A stretch of 64,000 bases of DNA from positions 3,472,001 to 3,536,000 of the forward strand of contig CM066306.1 of the NCBI GenBank assembly GCA_033807695.1, read 5' to 3'. Within the stretch, counting starts at the first letter, position 1. Every line of letters starts with the position of its first letter. Position numbers and translations under genes: made by a program. The notes beneath the pieces are model-generated. The model saw only the letters and a program-made list of their open reading frames with translations, ran no database searches and had not been told where the DNA came from. Shown here one piece after another: positions 43,301-53,200 of the stretch. Source of the DNA: Daedaleopsis sinensis. Its lineage: Eukaryota > Basidiomycota > Agaricomycetes > Polyporales > Polyporaceae.

Positions 43301-45735
43301 TTCGCGCTAACTCGCTCTTCGTATCCTTGAAGAAGACCTCACTGTTCTGTCGAGAACTAGACTTTCTGGGCCATCACATATCCCGCGATGGCATCTCTGC
43401 TGATGGGAAAAAGGTCGACAAGATTATCTCTTGGCCTACTCCTCGATCTGCTGGCGACGTCCGGTCTTTCCTTGGTCTCACCCGATACCTCGCAAACTTT
43501 CTACCCGCTCTCGCGTCGTTCACTGCTGTTCTGACTCCTCTGACGACCAAGGAATCCAACTTGGATTTTGACTGGACTATCGCTCATGCAGCCGCCTTCG
43601 AATCGATAAAAGCTCTCGTCACTGGTGCCGAATGCCTAACGGTCATCGATCACGACGATATGAAGGACAATCGCATCTTCGTATCCTGTGATGCGAGCGA
43701 CTACGCGACTGGGGCAGTTCTTTCCTATGGTCCAACTCTCGAGACGGCCCGACCGGTCGCATTCGACTCGTGTCAGCTCAAACCTGCAGAGCTAAACTAT
43801 CCTGTCCACGAGAAGGAACTCCTCTCGATCGTTCGTGCACTCAAGAAGTGGCGAGTGGATCTACTGGGGGTCCCTTTTACTGTCTACTCCGACCACAGGA
43901 CCTTGGAGAACTTCGGTCAGCAGAAACTTCTCTCCCGGCGACAATGTCGCTGGCAAGAGCTTCTAGGCCAGTACGATTTCAAGATCGTCTACTTGAAAGG
44001 CGACGAGAACTCAGTTGCAGACGCCTTGTCACGTCTCAGGCCTCAGGACGAGATTCTCGATCCACACACGATCGCTGGGATAGATCTGGTCAGGTCTGCT
44101 TCTGGTGCTATGCGCGACCGTCCTCTGCTCGATCCGTCCCTGCGAACCTCTACAATCGCTCCTGTAAACGTCCTCCACATCGCTGCGGATCCTGCGTGGC
44201 TCGAACGCATACGAGCTGGCTACGCGGAAGATTCGTGGTGCATGAAGCTGTTGAAGGGACTATCTGGTGACACGGCCGAGAACGCTCTCACTCTCTTCCG
44301 AGCCGGTGATCTCGACAACCGGATTCACGCTGGAATCCGCTGCGTCGACAGGCTACTCTTCGTCGGTGGTCGGATGGTGATTCCACGGATCTCGGATTTC
44401 CGTGAAATCGTATTCACCCTCGCGCACGATTCGCTAGGCCACGGGGGATTTGAAAAGTCTTACGCAGCACTACGAGCGGATTACTACTGGCCCAACATGC
44501 GCAAGGAACTCGAGACGATGTACATACCTGGCTGTGACGCTTGTCAACGAAACAAGTCGTCCACGCGCCGAGTTCCGGGCCCACTTCATCCTCTCCCTGT
44601 ACCCGACGGACGCTGCGTCTCCATCGCGATCGATTTCGTCGGACCTCTACCGCTGGATGGGGGCTATAACTGTCTAGTCACTATCACTTGCCGGCTGAAC
44701 TCGGAGATTCGGATCGTCCCCTGCCGTACGGACATGAATGCCGAGGACTTCGCGGCTCTATTCTTCGAACATTGGTATTGCGAGAATGGATTACCGGAGT
44801 CTATTATCTCTGACCGCGACCCCCTGTTCATATCCGCATTCTGGAGGGCCTTACACCGTCTTTCTGGCGTTAAACTCAAGCTTTCCTCGTCTTTTCACCC
44901 TCAGTCGGACGGCGCAAGTGAACGCAGCAACAAGACGGTTATCCAAGCCCTTAGATTTCACGTCGATCGCAAACAGCGCGGTTGGGTTGCGGCTCTACCC
45001 GCGATCAGATTCCAAATCATGAACACGGTGAACTCATCCACCGGGTTTACCCCCTTCCAACTGCGATACGGCCGTTCTCCCCGTATCGTGCCTCCTGTGA
45101 CCGCTCGAGACGTGGACGACGCTCGCGCTGAATTTCCGACTGGAGCCGACGCAGCACGCGATGTTCTCGCTCGCCTCGAAGTCGACACCATGGAGGCTTG
45201 TGACAACTTGCTAATGGCAAAAATCGAACAGGCCGACGCCGCGAATCGCAACCGCGCTCCGGATCCTCGTTTCGAAATCGGCGACAAAGTCCTACTTTCC
45301 ACCTTCCATCGTCGCCGTGAGTACATGCAACGAGGCGACACACGTGTCGCCAAGTTCATGGTACGGTACGACGGGCCATTCAACGTCATCCAGGCATGGC
45401 CAGACTCGTCGGCTTACACGCTCGATCTCCCCGACACCATGAACGTCTTCCCGACGTTTCATGTCTCCCTCCTCAAAGCGTACGTCAACAACGACGCTGT
45501 CCTGTTCCCTGGCCGCGAGGACGCCGCTCCTGGGCCTATCGTTGGTCCGGAAGGCGAACACGAATGGCTCATCGAGCGCATTCTCGACCGGCGTCGCATC
45601 GGTCGAGGGTACAGGTACTTAGTCCGCTGGCATGGCTACAGCCAAGCACACGATTCCTGGCTACCCGGGCGCGAGCTAAAGGATTGCGCTGCGCTTGACC
45701 AGTACTTTCTCGAGAATGGCATCGTTGATGTATGA
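40351..45735 (+). CDS. Gypsy-2 gag-pol polyprotein with chromodomain, up to 1794 aa
   Basis: A single frame, Met 40351 or, more likely for gag proper, Met 40951 (MTTVSNSEFAEVK), since the first 200 codons are Ser/Pro-rich. In order (residues from 40351): capsid-like gag about 210-400; zinc knuckle CLKCRRINVDHRSATC (~448); protease MLIDCGSPPVLI (~578), with D-C-G in place of D-S/T-G; RT with FLIPKSDPTAKPRWVNDYRQ, MPQGCRN and VYLDDIIIWS (~957); RNase H FVSCDASDYATG (~1111); integrase HHCC HDSLGHGGF...CDACQRNKSS (~1359) and catalytic AIDFVGPLP and ISDRDPLFISAFW; chromodomain WLIERILDRRRIGRGYRYLV, WHGYSQAHDSWLPG (~1740-1793). The chromodomain should direct integration to marked chromatin. No stop or frameshift: potentially autonomous. 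Confidence 0.95.
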   Translation: MEARPLLSFSPPIFAKLSRYPSTPFPLQTRSRALPERAETPPPPTPETELGSISELSELTSLSASTSLSALHDSLAADCSQDRELPIASQSQSISGRIHPPPKCAKLPSPEALSNELPSSVLPPSSEPPSTLLSDPAVQEQLLPPAEPAIVQSQIAVSATVSSHPPRHVARFRPLPSIVAVTRLDSSSDSDSDPCSTSPAMTTVSNSEFAEVKCDSYKELPALTPGKLSPVVYHEWVAKCAQYFETKKILDDRKVFVAMSGIRDPLMKDWYYADQIALHRLPWIDFCAAFQDRFLEKYWDQRVVQGMSRLSQTADESLVRFIERLERQNVLLRGSLLRWDEDRLREHIESHATADVRAEANKLIYRGVTSYRTWKDALCEYDEDRLRTRARTVREVKSVLAQERVSNTRRPVTTAASSTTVVTSTTTKKRLPALTTSEREYLYANNGCLKCRRINVDHRSATCPNDFPDPATYKPIGVSTAKTTFSSSSASAPPRRSTVAAIVNPEDVADPEDAPETTFSNVVAAITRGVATTGILDPGSYSSSSEEDETEYVPSSYSVPHIVWNAHIRTSAGLCDPMPMLIDCGSPPVLIDAKVVKANNLKRRTLHTPYPLSDAFGGGQRQATEYVRIQVASPNSSYVSRSVCAMIVDSLCVPLLLGNLFLDKNDLLVDIRRHALWVASTGVDILAPAAPPQPPVPSHTERRKMQMEYDQLQMRLRLTQHKDVMRELKAEISERDGEPLREAPALTIAAVRSCLEDLAELETMAAEDAAMKHEYRDCFPLDIPTIDELPTDVYHEFNLKDPNLQIKRRTYDCPKKYKAVWNELLQEHLVAGRIRPSSSPHASPSFLIPKSDPTAKPRWVNDYRQLNDNTIPDAHPLPSIQEILADCGKGRIWGKLDMTNSFFQTRVKPEHIPYTAVTTPFGLYEWTVMPQGCRNAPSTHQRRMFNALRPYIGKICHVYLDDIIIWSKDLAEHRRNVALILQALRANSLFVSLKKTSLFCRELDFLGHHISRDGISADGKKVDKIISWPTPRSAGDVRSFLGLTRYLANFLPALASFTAVLTPLTTKESNLDFDWTIAHAAAFESIKALVTGAECLTVIDHDDMKDNRIFVSCDASDYATGAVLSYGPTLETARPVAFDSCQLKPAELNYPVHEKELLSIVRALKKWRVDLLGVPFTVYSDHRTLENFGQQKLLSRRQCRWQELLGQYDFKIVYLKGDENSVADALSRLRPQDEILDPHTIAGIDLVRSASGAMRDRPLLDPSLRTSTIAPVNVLHIAADPAWLERIRAGYAEDSWCMKLLKGLSGDTAENALTLFRAGDLDNRIHAGIRCVDRLLFVGGRMVIPRISDFREIVFTLAHDSLGHGGFEKSYAALRADYYWPNMRKELETMYIPGCDACQRNKSSTRRVPGPLHPLPVPDGRCVSIAIDFVGPLPLDGGYNCLVTITCRLNSEIRIVPCRTDMNAEDFAALFFEHWYCENGLPESIISDRDPLFISAFWRALHRLSGVKLKLSSSFHPQSDGASERSNKTVIQALRFHVDRKQRGWVAALPAIRFQIMNTVNSSTGFTPFQLRYGRSPRIVPPVTARDVDDARAEFPTGADAARDVLARLEVDTMEACDNLLMAKIEQADAANRNRAPDPRFEIGDKVLLSTFHRRREYMQRGDTRVAKFMVRYDGPFNVIQAWPDSSAYTLDLPDTMNVFPTFHVSLLKAYVNNDAVLFPGREDAAPGPIVGPEGEHEWLIERILDRRRIGRGYRYLVRWHGYSQAHDSWLPGRELKDCAALDQYFLENGIVDV

Positions 45736-45848
45736 TTTTTTTTCCACACTCCTGTTCCATCCATTGTCTCAACACTGTCTCAACACTTCTCCTATCATTC
45801 CATCTACCCTATTCAACACGGTCTTTTCTCTTCGTGGATGGGTATGAG

Positions 45849-46103
45849 TGTAACCCTCACTCTCGTATCGTATGTGATACGACCCCTCGCGCTTAGGTTA
45901 CACAGCCACATCCCATCACAGTTTCCTCTTTCGTTCACTACTTCTTCCCATGGTTCGACCTGCGTGCTGCTTTACCTCTTACTCACCGCAGCAACGCAGG
46001 TAAGTAGTCCACATAACATGATGGACCTCTTACTCACCGCAGCAACGCAGTACACATTGTGCCTGTTATATCCTGTCTGAGTGTGCCACACGACAGGCTT
46101 ACA
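45849..46103 (+). repeat. Gypsy-2 3' LTR (255 bp)
   Basis: Identical to 39932-40186; followed by the second TCCAC. Confidence 0.97.
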
Positions 46104-48678
46104 TCCACACAGCGATCGCGTCAGGCCGCTCGTTAGGCGACAAACGATGGGCACTGTTCTATTAAATAGCATTAGTGATGAATATAACGCAGAATAATCA
46201 ACGTAAACGACTTACTCGTCCATCGGGATAGCCCATACATTTCTCGAACTTCTGCCACGTCTCGATCAGCGTGACCCACTTGGGACCGCCGATGTCTGGC
46301 TCGGCGAGCACGTCAAAATAGATGAGCGCATCCTGCACCCACACGGGCGGGTTATCGTCTATTCTCGATATCAGAGGCGGCGGCGACATGTTCACATTGG
46401 CCACCATGCCCTCCTGACCACCCAGATCCATCTGGGTAGGCTCCGGATTGGTTGGAGCGGGAGATCCGGAACGCACCTGCATGGCACCACCTGTGATCGT
46501 AGCGGAGAGAACTCCAGGAGTCAGGGCGGGCCTAGCAGCGCTGGTGGCGGGGTCAGGCAGAGGGGTTTGTTGGTGACCGGCGTCTTGGTTGACGACAGGG
46601 GAGGGAGTGGCTGCAGTAGCGAGCGGGGGAAGTGGACGCGCATTGGGGACTGCAGACATACCAGGCCGGGAGTGGCAGTCTACGCCGTGTCCTACAGCTC
46701 CTGGGAGACCGTCGATCGACCCCGTGGGTGTGCGAGAGGGTAGGCCGTTCGAATCTGCCGGGATTGAAGCACCAGAAGCCGCAGGGGCAGGCAAAACGGT
46801 TGATGCTGGAGTCTCAGCGTTTCCGGGGGTGGTAGTCACGGTTTCGGTAGTCCCGGACGTTGTCGGAGTCGTCGGCGCCGTCGTATTAGCTGGCGGGGGA
46901 TGGGGAGCAGTCGTCGCAGCGGCAGCAGCGATGGCTGCGCGAGTACGAGGAACGACGGGCGTGGGAGCGCACTTCTTCGCTGGCCCACGCTTCCCGCGTG
47001 GCTTCTTCGCAGGGACGTCGAACGCCTGTAGCGCCTCCCGAAGCTCCCTGTCCTTCGCTGCCATCTCCGCCTTCACCCGCGCTATATGCGCTTGACGTTG
47101 CCTCTCGAACTCTAGAGAAGACATCCGAGTCTCCTCCTCCTCCTCCTCCTCCTCCTCCTCTTCACCCTCCTCCTCTGACGCGTTCACAATTCCCGGAGCT
47201 GCAGGATTCGAAACGGGAACTGTGGCGGTGCTCGCTTGCTCAGGTGTGTGGTTCTGAACACCAGTGGTCTGCGATGCACTGACCGCGGGAGCTCCCTCAG
47301 GTGCCACTTCAGTCAGGACTGGACCTGCTGTCGTCGCGGGAGGATTCTGTGTGGGGACGAGAGAGGTACCGGGCGCGGTTGAAGCTCCTTGACCAGCGCT
47401 ACTAGTATCCGAGTTCACGCCGCTAGGCCCAGGTGTGCCAGCGTCGATCAGGCGTCCGTGGTACGCGTCCGAGAGTTTTCTTCCGGCCTGAGGTACTAGA
47501 AGTTAAATCAAGAGGTGAGTGAATGTTTATTGAACTGATCGAGTGACTCACAGAAGCACGACACCAAGAACGAGCTGTATGTGTTTGCAAAGTCGTCCCA
47601 AGCCCCAGAATATCCTTCTGGGAGCGTATTCCCCATATTCAAGGTACGCCCTTCGTGAAAGCTTGGCACGATATCGTCACTCACGACTCTCAGCACGCGA
47701 ATGGCTCAAGAAAACTCACCACAGCGTGGTCAGCTTGCCCGTGTCCGGCCGAGGGCCTCCAACAATCACAGTGCCCTTCCACCCGACCTCCTTCTCCAAC
47801 GCCTTCAACATGTTGTCGATCTTCTTAGGTATGTCGTCGATCCGTCTGTTGTCTCGTCAGCTATCCACTAGTATGCTCACATGACTATTTCACGTACTCT
47901 TGCATGACCTTAGCTCGTCTCTGCAGCTCCTGTGCCGCGACCGCCTCGCCTTGCGCCTCCGAATCGAAGAAGACGTCGTGATCACAGTCATTCGGGTTCT
48001 TCCGGCGGTACTCCTCGACCTTGGCGCGTACCTCATCCGTCTCGGCTTCAAGCATGCGGCTGGCCTCCTTCTTCATGAACGTCAAGAAGTGCAACGCGTC
48101 GGCGCCAGGCTCGAGGGCGGCTCGGTACTCCTGGTAGGACTGACGGATTTTCGGCATCACGTCGTCGTTGTACAGGTGTATGTACGCCTGATACGACTGG
48201 CGATTGGGAGGACGACTCGGTGCCGACAGATCGATCCCCCCCTTGTTCTTCTTCTTGCGCTTTTTGGGCTGTTCGTCATCTGCCGGACCGTCGTCGCCGC
48301 CGCCGCCGCCGCTTCTCTTCTTCGCGCCGACCCGAATCGCGTTTCGAAACCACCAATAGATTTGCTAACCAATTCAACAAGGTAAGTCCGTGACATGCAC
48401 GTACCGCGGCGACACGATGTACTTACCTCCCGGCGTTTGTGTACAGATATGGGGAGCGCGACGTTGGGTTGCCCGTCCGTGGAGAGTGGTGTGAACATCA
48501 CATCTTTAGGGTTGGCGTCCCCAACGACGACCTCAGGGTAGAACTGGTCAAAAAACCCTTGCTGCGTCGTCGTCATGAAGTCGCTAGTCGTCTTCTCGGC
48601 CTGCGCCTCGCGGAATTTGGGCACAAAACCGTCAAGCCACTGTCCTTCTTGCGGAGACGCCCATGGTCGACGACCCAT

Positions 48679-49074
48679 AGCAGCTGGTTCGGGGAGGGAG
48701 AGGATAGTAGCAAGGCGCACGAGTTGGGTATACAGACAGACACAATCTGTGACGCGAAACTGGCAACAGACACGAGACCGCATCGTTGCGGACTCGGCAC
48801 TATCCGGTGTCCCTGTGGTTTTGTACAATGTCTGGTATGCTCGTGACTTATTGTAAAATCGCTCTCATGCTGATGATTAATATGAACCATCGCCATCGAT
48901 CAGCTCGGGATCCCCTCTCTCTCCTCCCCTCTCTCCCCCCGTACCCTTTCCTATTCGCGCGAACGGCTGCCGCCCCTCAGCGATTCAAACGGTCAAAAGT
49001 GCGTAGTATAAGTATATGGGGCCGTCATTCTCTAACACCCAGCCCGGCTGATATGTAGGGACATATTTACAGCA
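48679..49074. promoter_or_regulatory. Divergent promoter region of two KDZ-2 genes
   Basis: The 396 bp between the start codons of the cargo gene (-) and the RNase H1 N-domain gene (+). A TATA-like TATAAGTATATGG at 49005-49017 sits ~60 bp before the plus-strand ATG. The shared intergenic region suggests co-expression; this is inference. Confidence 0.4.
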
Positions 49075-49761
49075 ATGACTGTCAAGAACGATCCAGAGCG
49101 ATCGCGGGCGACCTTCCCCGATGACCCGCAGCCGTCGATCGCTGCTCACAACGTCGGTGGCGTTCCGGGCGACGGGATGGGTCTAGGGCTCCACGTAACG
49201 CCTCCCCCTATCGGCGCGTCTGCCAACACCGCCGCTGGCGGTCTCACCATCACCCTCAACATCCATTCGAACGGCGGCGGAAACACCCCCATTACCGTGA
49301 ACGTCATCGGGGCGGGTTCAAGCGGCGCTCGTGCCTTCCAGGCTCCCGACGCACCCGCGGGAGCTCTCAACCCCTCCTTGGTGACTGCACCAGTTGAGCC
49401 GCCGCCGCCGCCGCCGCCGGACGTTCCTCAGGCCCCTCGCCGCCGCTTCATCATGCGGGCGGGTGTGAAAGTTCTTATTGATTGGGACCCGACCTGTACG
49501 TATCTCGCTAGCCCTTCGCTCCGGGCGTATGCTGACGCACTCGCAGTGGAGCACATCGAAGCCGATGACCCCTTTCATAGGAAGAAGTGGTACATTGTCA
49601 TTGCGGGGTTAAAGGTTGGCATATGGCGGAACTATCTGGACATGGAGGACTATGTTGACGTGAAGGGCTCGCGATTCCAAGGTTGTGACAGTCGCGAGGA
49701 GGCCGAGCGCATGTATCATACCGCAAAGCGCGAGGGACGTGTCCGGCAGTTGCTGAAATGA
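49075..49761 (+). CDS. RNase H1 N-terminal (hybrid-binding-type) domain protein, 228 aa
   Basis: A single intact exon. Residues 1-165 are Gly/Pro/Ala-rich with a polyproline run (PPPPPPP) and look disordered. Residues ~170-222 match the RNase H1 N-terminal/viroplasmin-like fold: KWYIVIAGLKVGIW, then VDVKGSRFQGCDSREEAERM and a final helix. In RNase H1 this small domain binds RNA-DNA hybrid or dsRNA through its aromatic and basic residues. No RNase H catalytic domain follows, so this should be a binding protein, not a nuclease. It lies inside KDZ-2, divergent from the six-exon cargo gene and 0.5 kb upstream of the transposase. Role in transposition or host-derived cargo are both possible. Confidence 0.8.
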   Translation: MTVKNDPERSRATFPDDPQPSIAAHNVGGVPGDGMGLGLHVTPPPIGASANTAAGGLTITLNIHSNGGGNTPITVNVIGAGSSGARAFQAPDAPAGALNPSLVTAPVEPPPPPPPDVPQAPRRRFIMRAGVKVLIDWDPTCTYLASPSLRAYADALAVEHIEADDPFHRKKWYIVIAGLKVGIWRNYLDMEDYVDVKGSRFQGCDSREEAERMYHTAKREGRVRQLLK

Positions 49762-50258
49762 TGTATCTTGATCGTTCGCGCGTACTAGATCTATTATCCG
49801 AGTAGTTGAGGTATTATTGTGCTTGACGAGTGGGATCACAAATTGTACCCTAGAGAATATTGCGTAAGGCAACTTGGATGGATTTCGATGAGCGCGAAGG
49901 TGAGCTACTAGTAGGTATCGAGGTACTGCCAGTCCAGCTTGTAGTGCCAGTGGCAGACCCAGGATTCAATCTTTTCGCAAACTGACTCCCTCAACGGCCT
50001 TGATACTAGTAGTATCATGTATTGCTCTACTAGTACATTAACTTCAACTAATCGAATATGGAACATGTACAACGGCCTCTTCAGAGGCCATTGTGTTATC
50101 GTTGATCGAGGGAGCTGGGTCGAAGGTGTACATATTCAGTAGAGCGCTCAGATATGTGGATTATCGATTCGACCATCCTGCGAGCGCCCGGGACATTCTG
50201 CCTACTACCAACTTGCATCTCGTCCGACCACCCACTGGTCCTGTGCAGTACATGAGCC
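49762..50258. other. Spacer between KDZ-2 genes
   Basis: No gene. It contains the promoter of the transposase gene, with the near-repeat CTACTAGTA(C/G) around 49900-50040. Confidence 0.4.
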
Positions 50259-53200
50259 ATGGCATCAAAGCGCAAGTCTACTACTAGTCGCAGACTGAGC
50301 AAGAAGACTCGTTTCCAAGTCATCGAGATCGATGAACCCTCAGATACGGAGATGAGCTCGCGCAGTGCGAGTGTGCCCGCCGCCGGAGAAGCTTCAGGCT
50401 CTGGATCGGCAGGTGCCAATCCAGAGACGGTCACCGTCCAGCACGTATCTTTCCATAACAACACACTCGGACGACTTGGGCGTCGAAGTGAGCAGCGAGA
50501 GGTTGTGGTCCCGTTGGAGATGAGATCTGGTGTGGCTGGGGAGAGCTCAGCGTCCGGAGCCGACTCGGCGTCGCAGGGAGCCCCCAGCAGCTCGCACAGT
50601 GCCATCGATTCTACAACAACAATCGAGTCGATATTACAAGGGCTGCCTGTGCAGGAGGCGGAGTACCTCGAGATCGACGACTTGAGAACTCGACCGGGCA
50701 CGAAGAGCTCGAGGAGGAAACGCAAACGTCCGGAGCTGCGTGCGGCGGTAAGTACCACTCTAAATATGCGATTCTTGCCTCTCATACTCACGCTTGAATT
50801 GCAGAATCGCCTTCGTGCGTGGCTACCGGCTCGACAAGACTTTCTAGACGAGCTGCTAGCGTTTGAGGCCACTCAGGAGCCCATCCACGAAGGACCGGTC
50901 GTGTGCGCGTCATGTAATGTCAACCCCACCACGTTCTGTTGTTCTGACTGCTTGTGTCGCCCTCTGCGATGCGAGCAGTGTACCGTCCAGGATCATGGCA
51001 AGCTTGTCCTCCACCGTATTGAGGCAAGCTGATATCTACTTATATCACGGCGACGGCAGCATGCTAATCTGATTTGACAGGTCTGGAACGACACGCACTT
51101 TCAAAGAGGCTCTCTCGAGAGCTTGGGCCTCAAGTTTCAGCTTGGTCACGAGGGTACACAGTGCCCAAACCCGTCGTCCACCACCCGTATCGTCGTCGTG
51201 TGCGATACCTCCGGGATACACAGTGTTCGTGTTTCGTTCTGCAAGTGCATTCAGGAAGATGGTCAGATCACGGCCGAGTGGAAACAGCTCATGCGCATGG
51301 GGTGGTTCCCTGCTACCATGGACACGCCAGCGACCGCCTTCACGTTCGCACTCCTCGATATGTTTCAAGAACTCAATTTTCAAGCGAAGTCGAACCTGCA
51401 TGACTTCTGGAAGACAATCGAACGGTTGACAGACAATAGCGGCGGCGCCGACGTTCCGGTACGTCTGTCCTGCCTGAGTATTGTGCCCTCGGCGAATGGT
51501 TGTACTAAACGAAATGCTCTTCCTAGAATCGATACAAGCAGCTTTCACACGCTGTACGAATATGGCGTCATCTGGTGATGCTCAAGCATAGCGGACGTGG
51601 GCATGACCCTGCGGGAGCCGGCGCTACCCAACCCGGAGAGTTAGTCGTTGAGTGCGCCGCCTGCCCCCACCCCGGCAAGAATATACCCGACGACTGGGCG
51701 GACTCCCCTCCTCATATCAGGTGAGTGCAGAATTCAGATGCCGGAGGATAACATGTGCTGACTTCGTAACTGTACAGATGGCTGTATACTCTGTTTCTCA
51801 TGATCGACGCGAACTTCCGCGCTCGTTGCAAGGATCGTGGATTCGATGATATTGAACTCGCCCCCGGGTGGGCATACTACGTCGAAGAGGATGCGTACCA
51901 AGCCCACGTTCGTCGATGTGCAGCTCAGAAGGAGGTGCGTACGACTCGGAGATTCTCGCCGCGAGCGTCACAGTACTAGTATTAGAGTTTTCCGACTGAG
52001 ATCTTGTCATGTAGGAGAACTCATGCTCAGCTGAGCATAACGCGATCCTCAAAGCTAACCTTCACAAGGAAGGGTATGTTGCTTCTGGTATAGGTGCTGT
52101 ACTTTGCGCGCGGCACGCGCTGGTACGCAAGAACGGCGCTGGAGATCTACAACGTGGCGAAGGGTGAGCGCTTGATCCCTTAGTCTAAATCGGACTCGGT
52201 TAGATGACTGTCCGAGCTGACGCTGGCGTTCAGGTACGCTAACATGGATTATCTGGTGTTCTCAACGCTTCTCGGCTTGCTCCTGGCACTCCTCCTATCA
52301 TACGATATTGCATGCCAGTGGTACAAGCACTTCTTCACGCGCATGACAAACAACTTCCCGCCGCCTATGCACATTGACCGCACGCAAGTCAAAGAGATCC
52401 GCTTCGCAATCCCCAAGAAGCACTTCCGTGTTCAAGGAGGCGAGTCTCATTCCCGGTTCTCTCTGAACTACCTTCCGAGGGTTGGACGTACGTATGGTGA
52501 AGGCATCGAAGCTCATTGGTCCCACATGAACCCGCTCGCGCTGAGCACCCGTGAGATGGCCTTAGGAATGTGTCATGAAGTGTACAATGACCATTGGGGG
52601 GCATGGAATTGGCAGAAAACGATAGGATTTGGTAAGTATTACCAATTCTACGCTTACGTTATAGTACTCAAGCTAATCTCGTCCTTAGGCGAATCTTTCC
52701 TGCGCGCCCTCCAGGAGTCCGACGATATGGCCATCAAACATGCCAAGACATTCCAGGAGTACTCGGCGGATCTACCGCCGGCCAGCGTGGCGCAGTGGGA
52801 GGAGATGGTGCGCGCTTGGAACGATGATCCGACGAAACCGGATCCATACGAGGAACCCGCAAACGGTGAGTATATGCCCCTGGATAAATATGCCGTTGTC
52901 GAGAAGACTAATGTGATCTCACAGATTATTCCTTGGCAACGGTGAAGTTGCAGTTGCATGATGAAGAGGCCGCGGAGGCGCAGCAAGGGAACCTACCGCC
53001 CCATGACGTCACTCCGGCAGTCCTGCTCCAGGTCGGGCTGGAACTTCAGGACAAGCAGTAAGTAATTAGTGTGTAAAGCATAGTTCTAGAAGCTGTATTG
53101 AATCAAATTTATCAGACGTGCTCTGAAGCTACGCGCGACCCGAGGCCGAAGTGTCACGGAGCTCGCCGAGACACAGCAGAAACGGAACGTCCTGATGCGC

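Larger units (their letters stand above)
39932..46103 (+). mobile_element. Gypsy-2: intact chromodomain Ty3/Gypsy retrotransposon (6172 bp)
   Basis: Two 255-bp LTRs (39932-40186, 45849-46103; TGTAACCCTC...GGCTTACA) are identical in every base I compared, flanked by TCCAC. One uninterrupted gag-pol frame fills the interior. Identical LTRs mean very recent insertion, into the last exon of the KDZ-2 cargo gene and antisense to it. A primer-binding site is not obvious: a T-run and AACACCGCACAAC follow the 5' LTR. Confidence 0.97.
39544..48678 (-). pseudogene. KDZ-2 cargo gene (six exons, 890-codon frame), cut by Gypsy-2
   Basis: Exons 48678-48427, 48364-47898, 47845-47720, 47661-47552, 47495-46216 and a last exon 46158-46104 that resumes at 39926-39544. 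Deleting Gypsy-2 with one TCCAC gives 2673 nt, exactly 891 codons with the stop. Start MGRRPWASPQEGQWLDGFVP. Exon 2 begins QIYWWFRN, reminiscent of a homeodomain-like third helix, then a basic nuclear-type stretch (KKRKKKN). Exon 3 has DIPKKIDNMLKALEKEVGW and GGPRPDTGKL. Exon 5 is long, Pro/Thr/Ala-rich with a polyglutamate run, ending AEPDIGGPKWVTLIETWQKF. The last exon has RPDAIAVWMKDGR, WRRWWLSLQPACR and a basic C-terminus. I recognise this as a recurrent agaricomycete protein of unknown function. Gypsy-2 in the final exon removes the last ~128 residues. Confidence 0.8.

Noticed and set aside
49075..49761. Full RNase H1 enzyme
   Set aside because: Only the small N-terminal domain is present, at the very C-terminus; no catalytic D-E-D-D domain follows before the stop.
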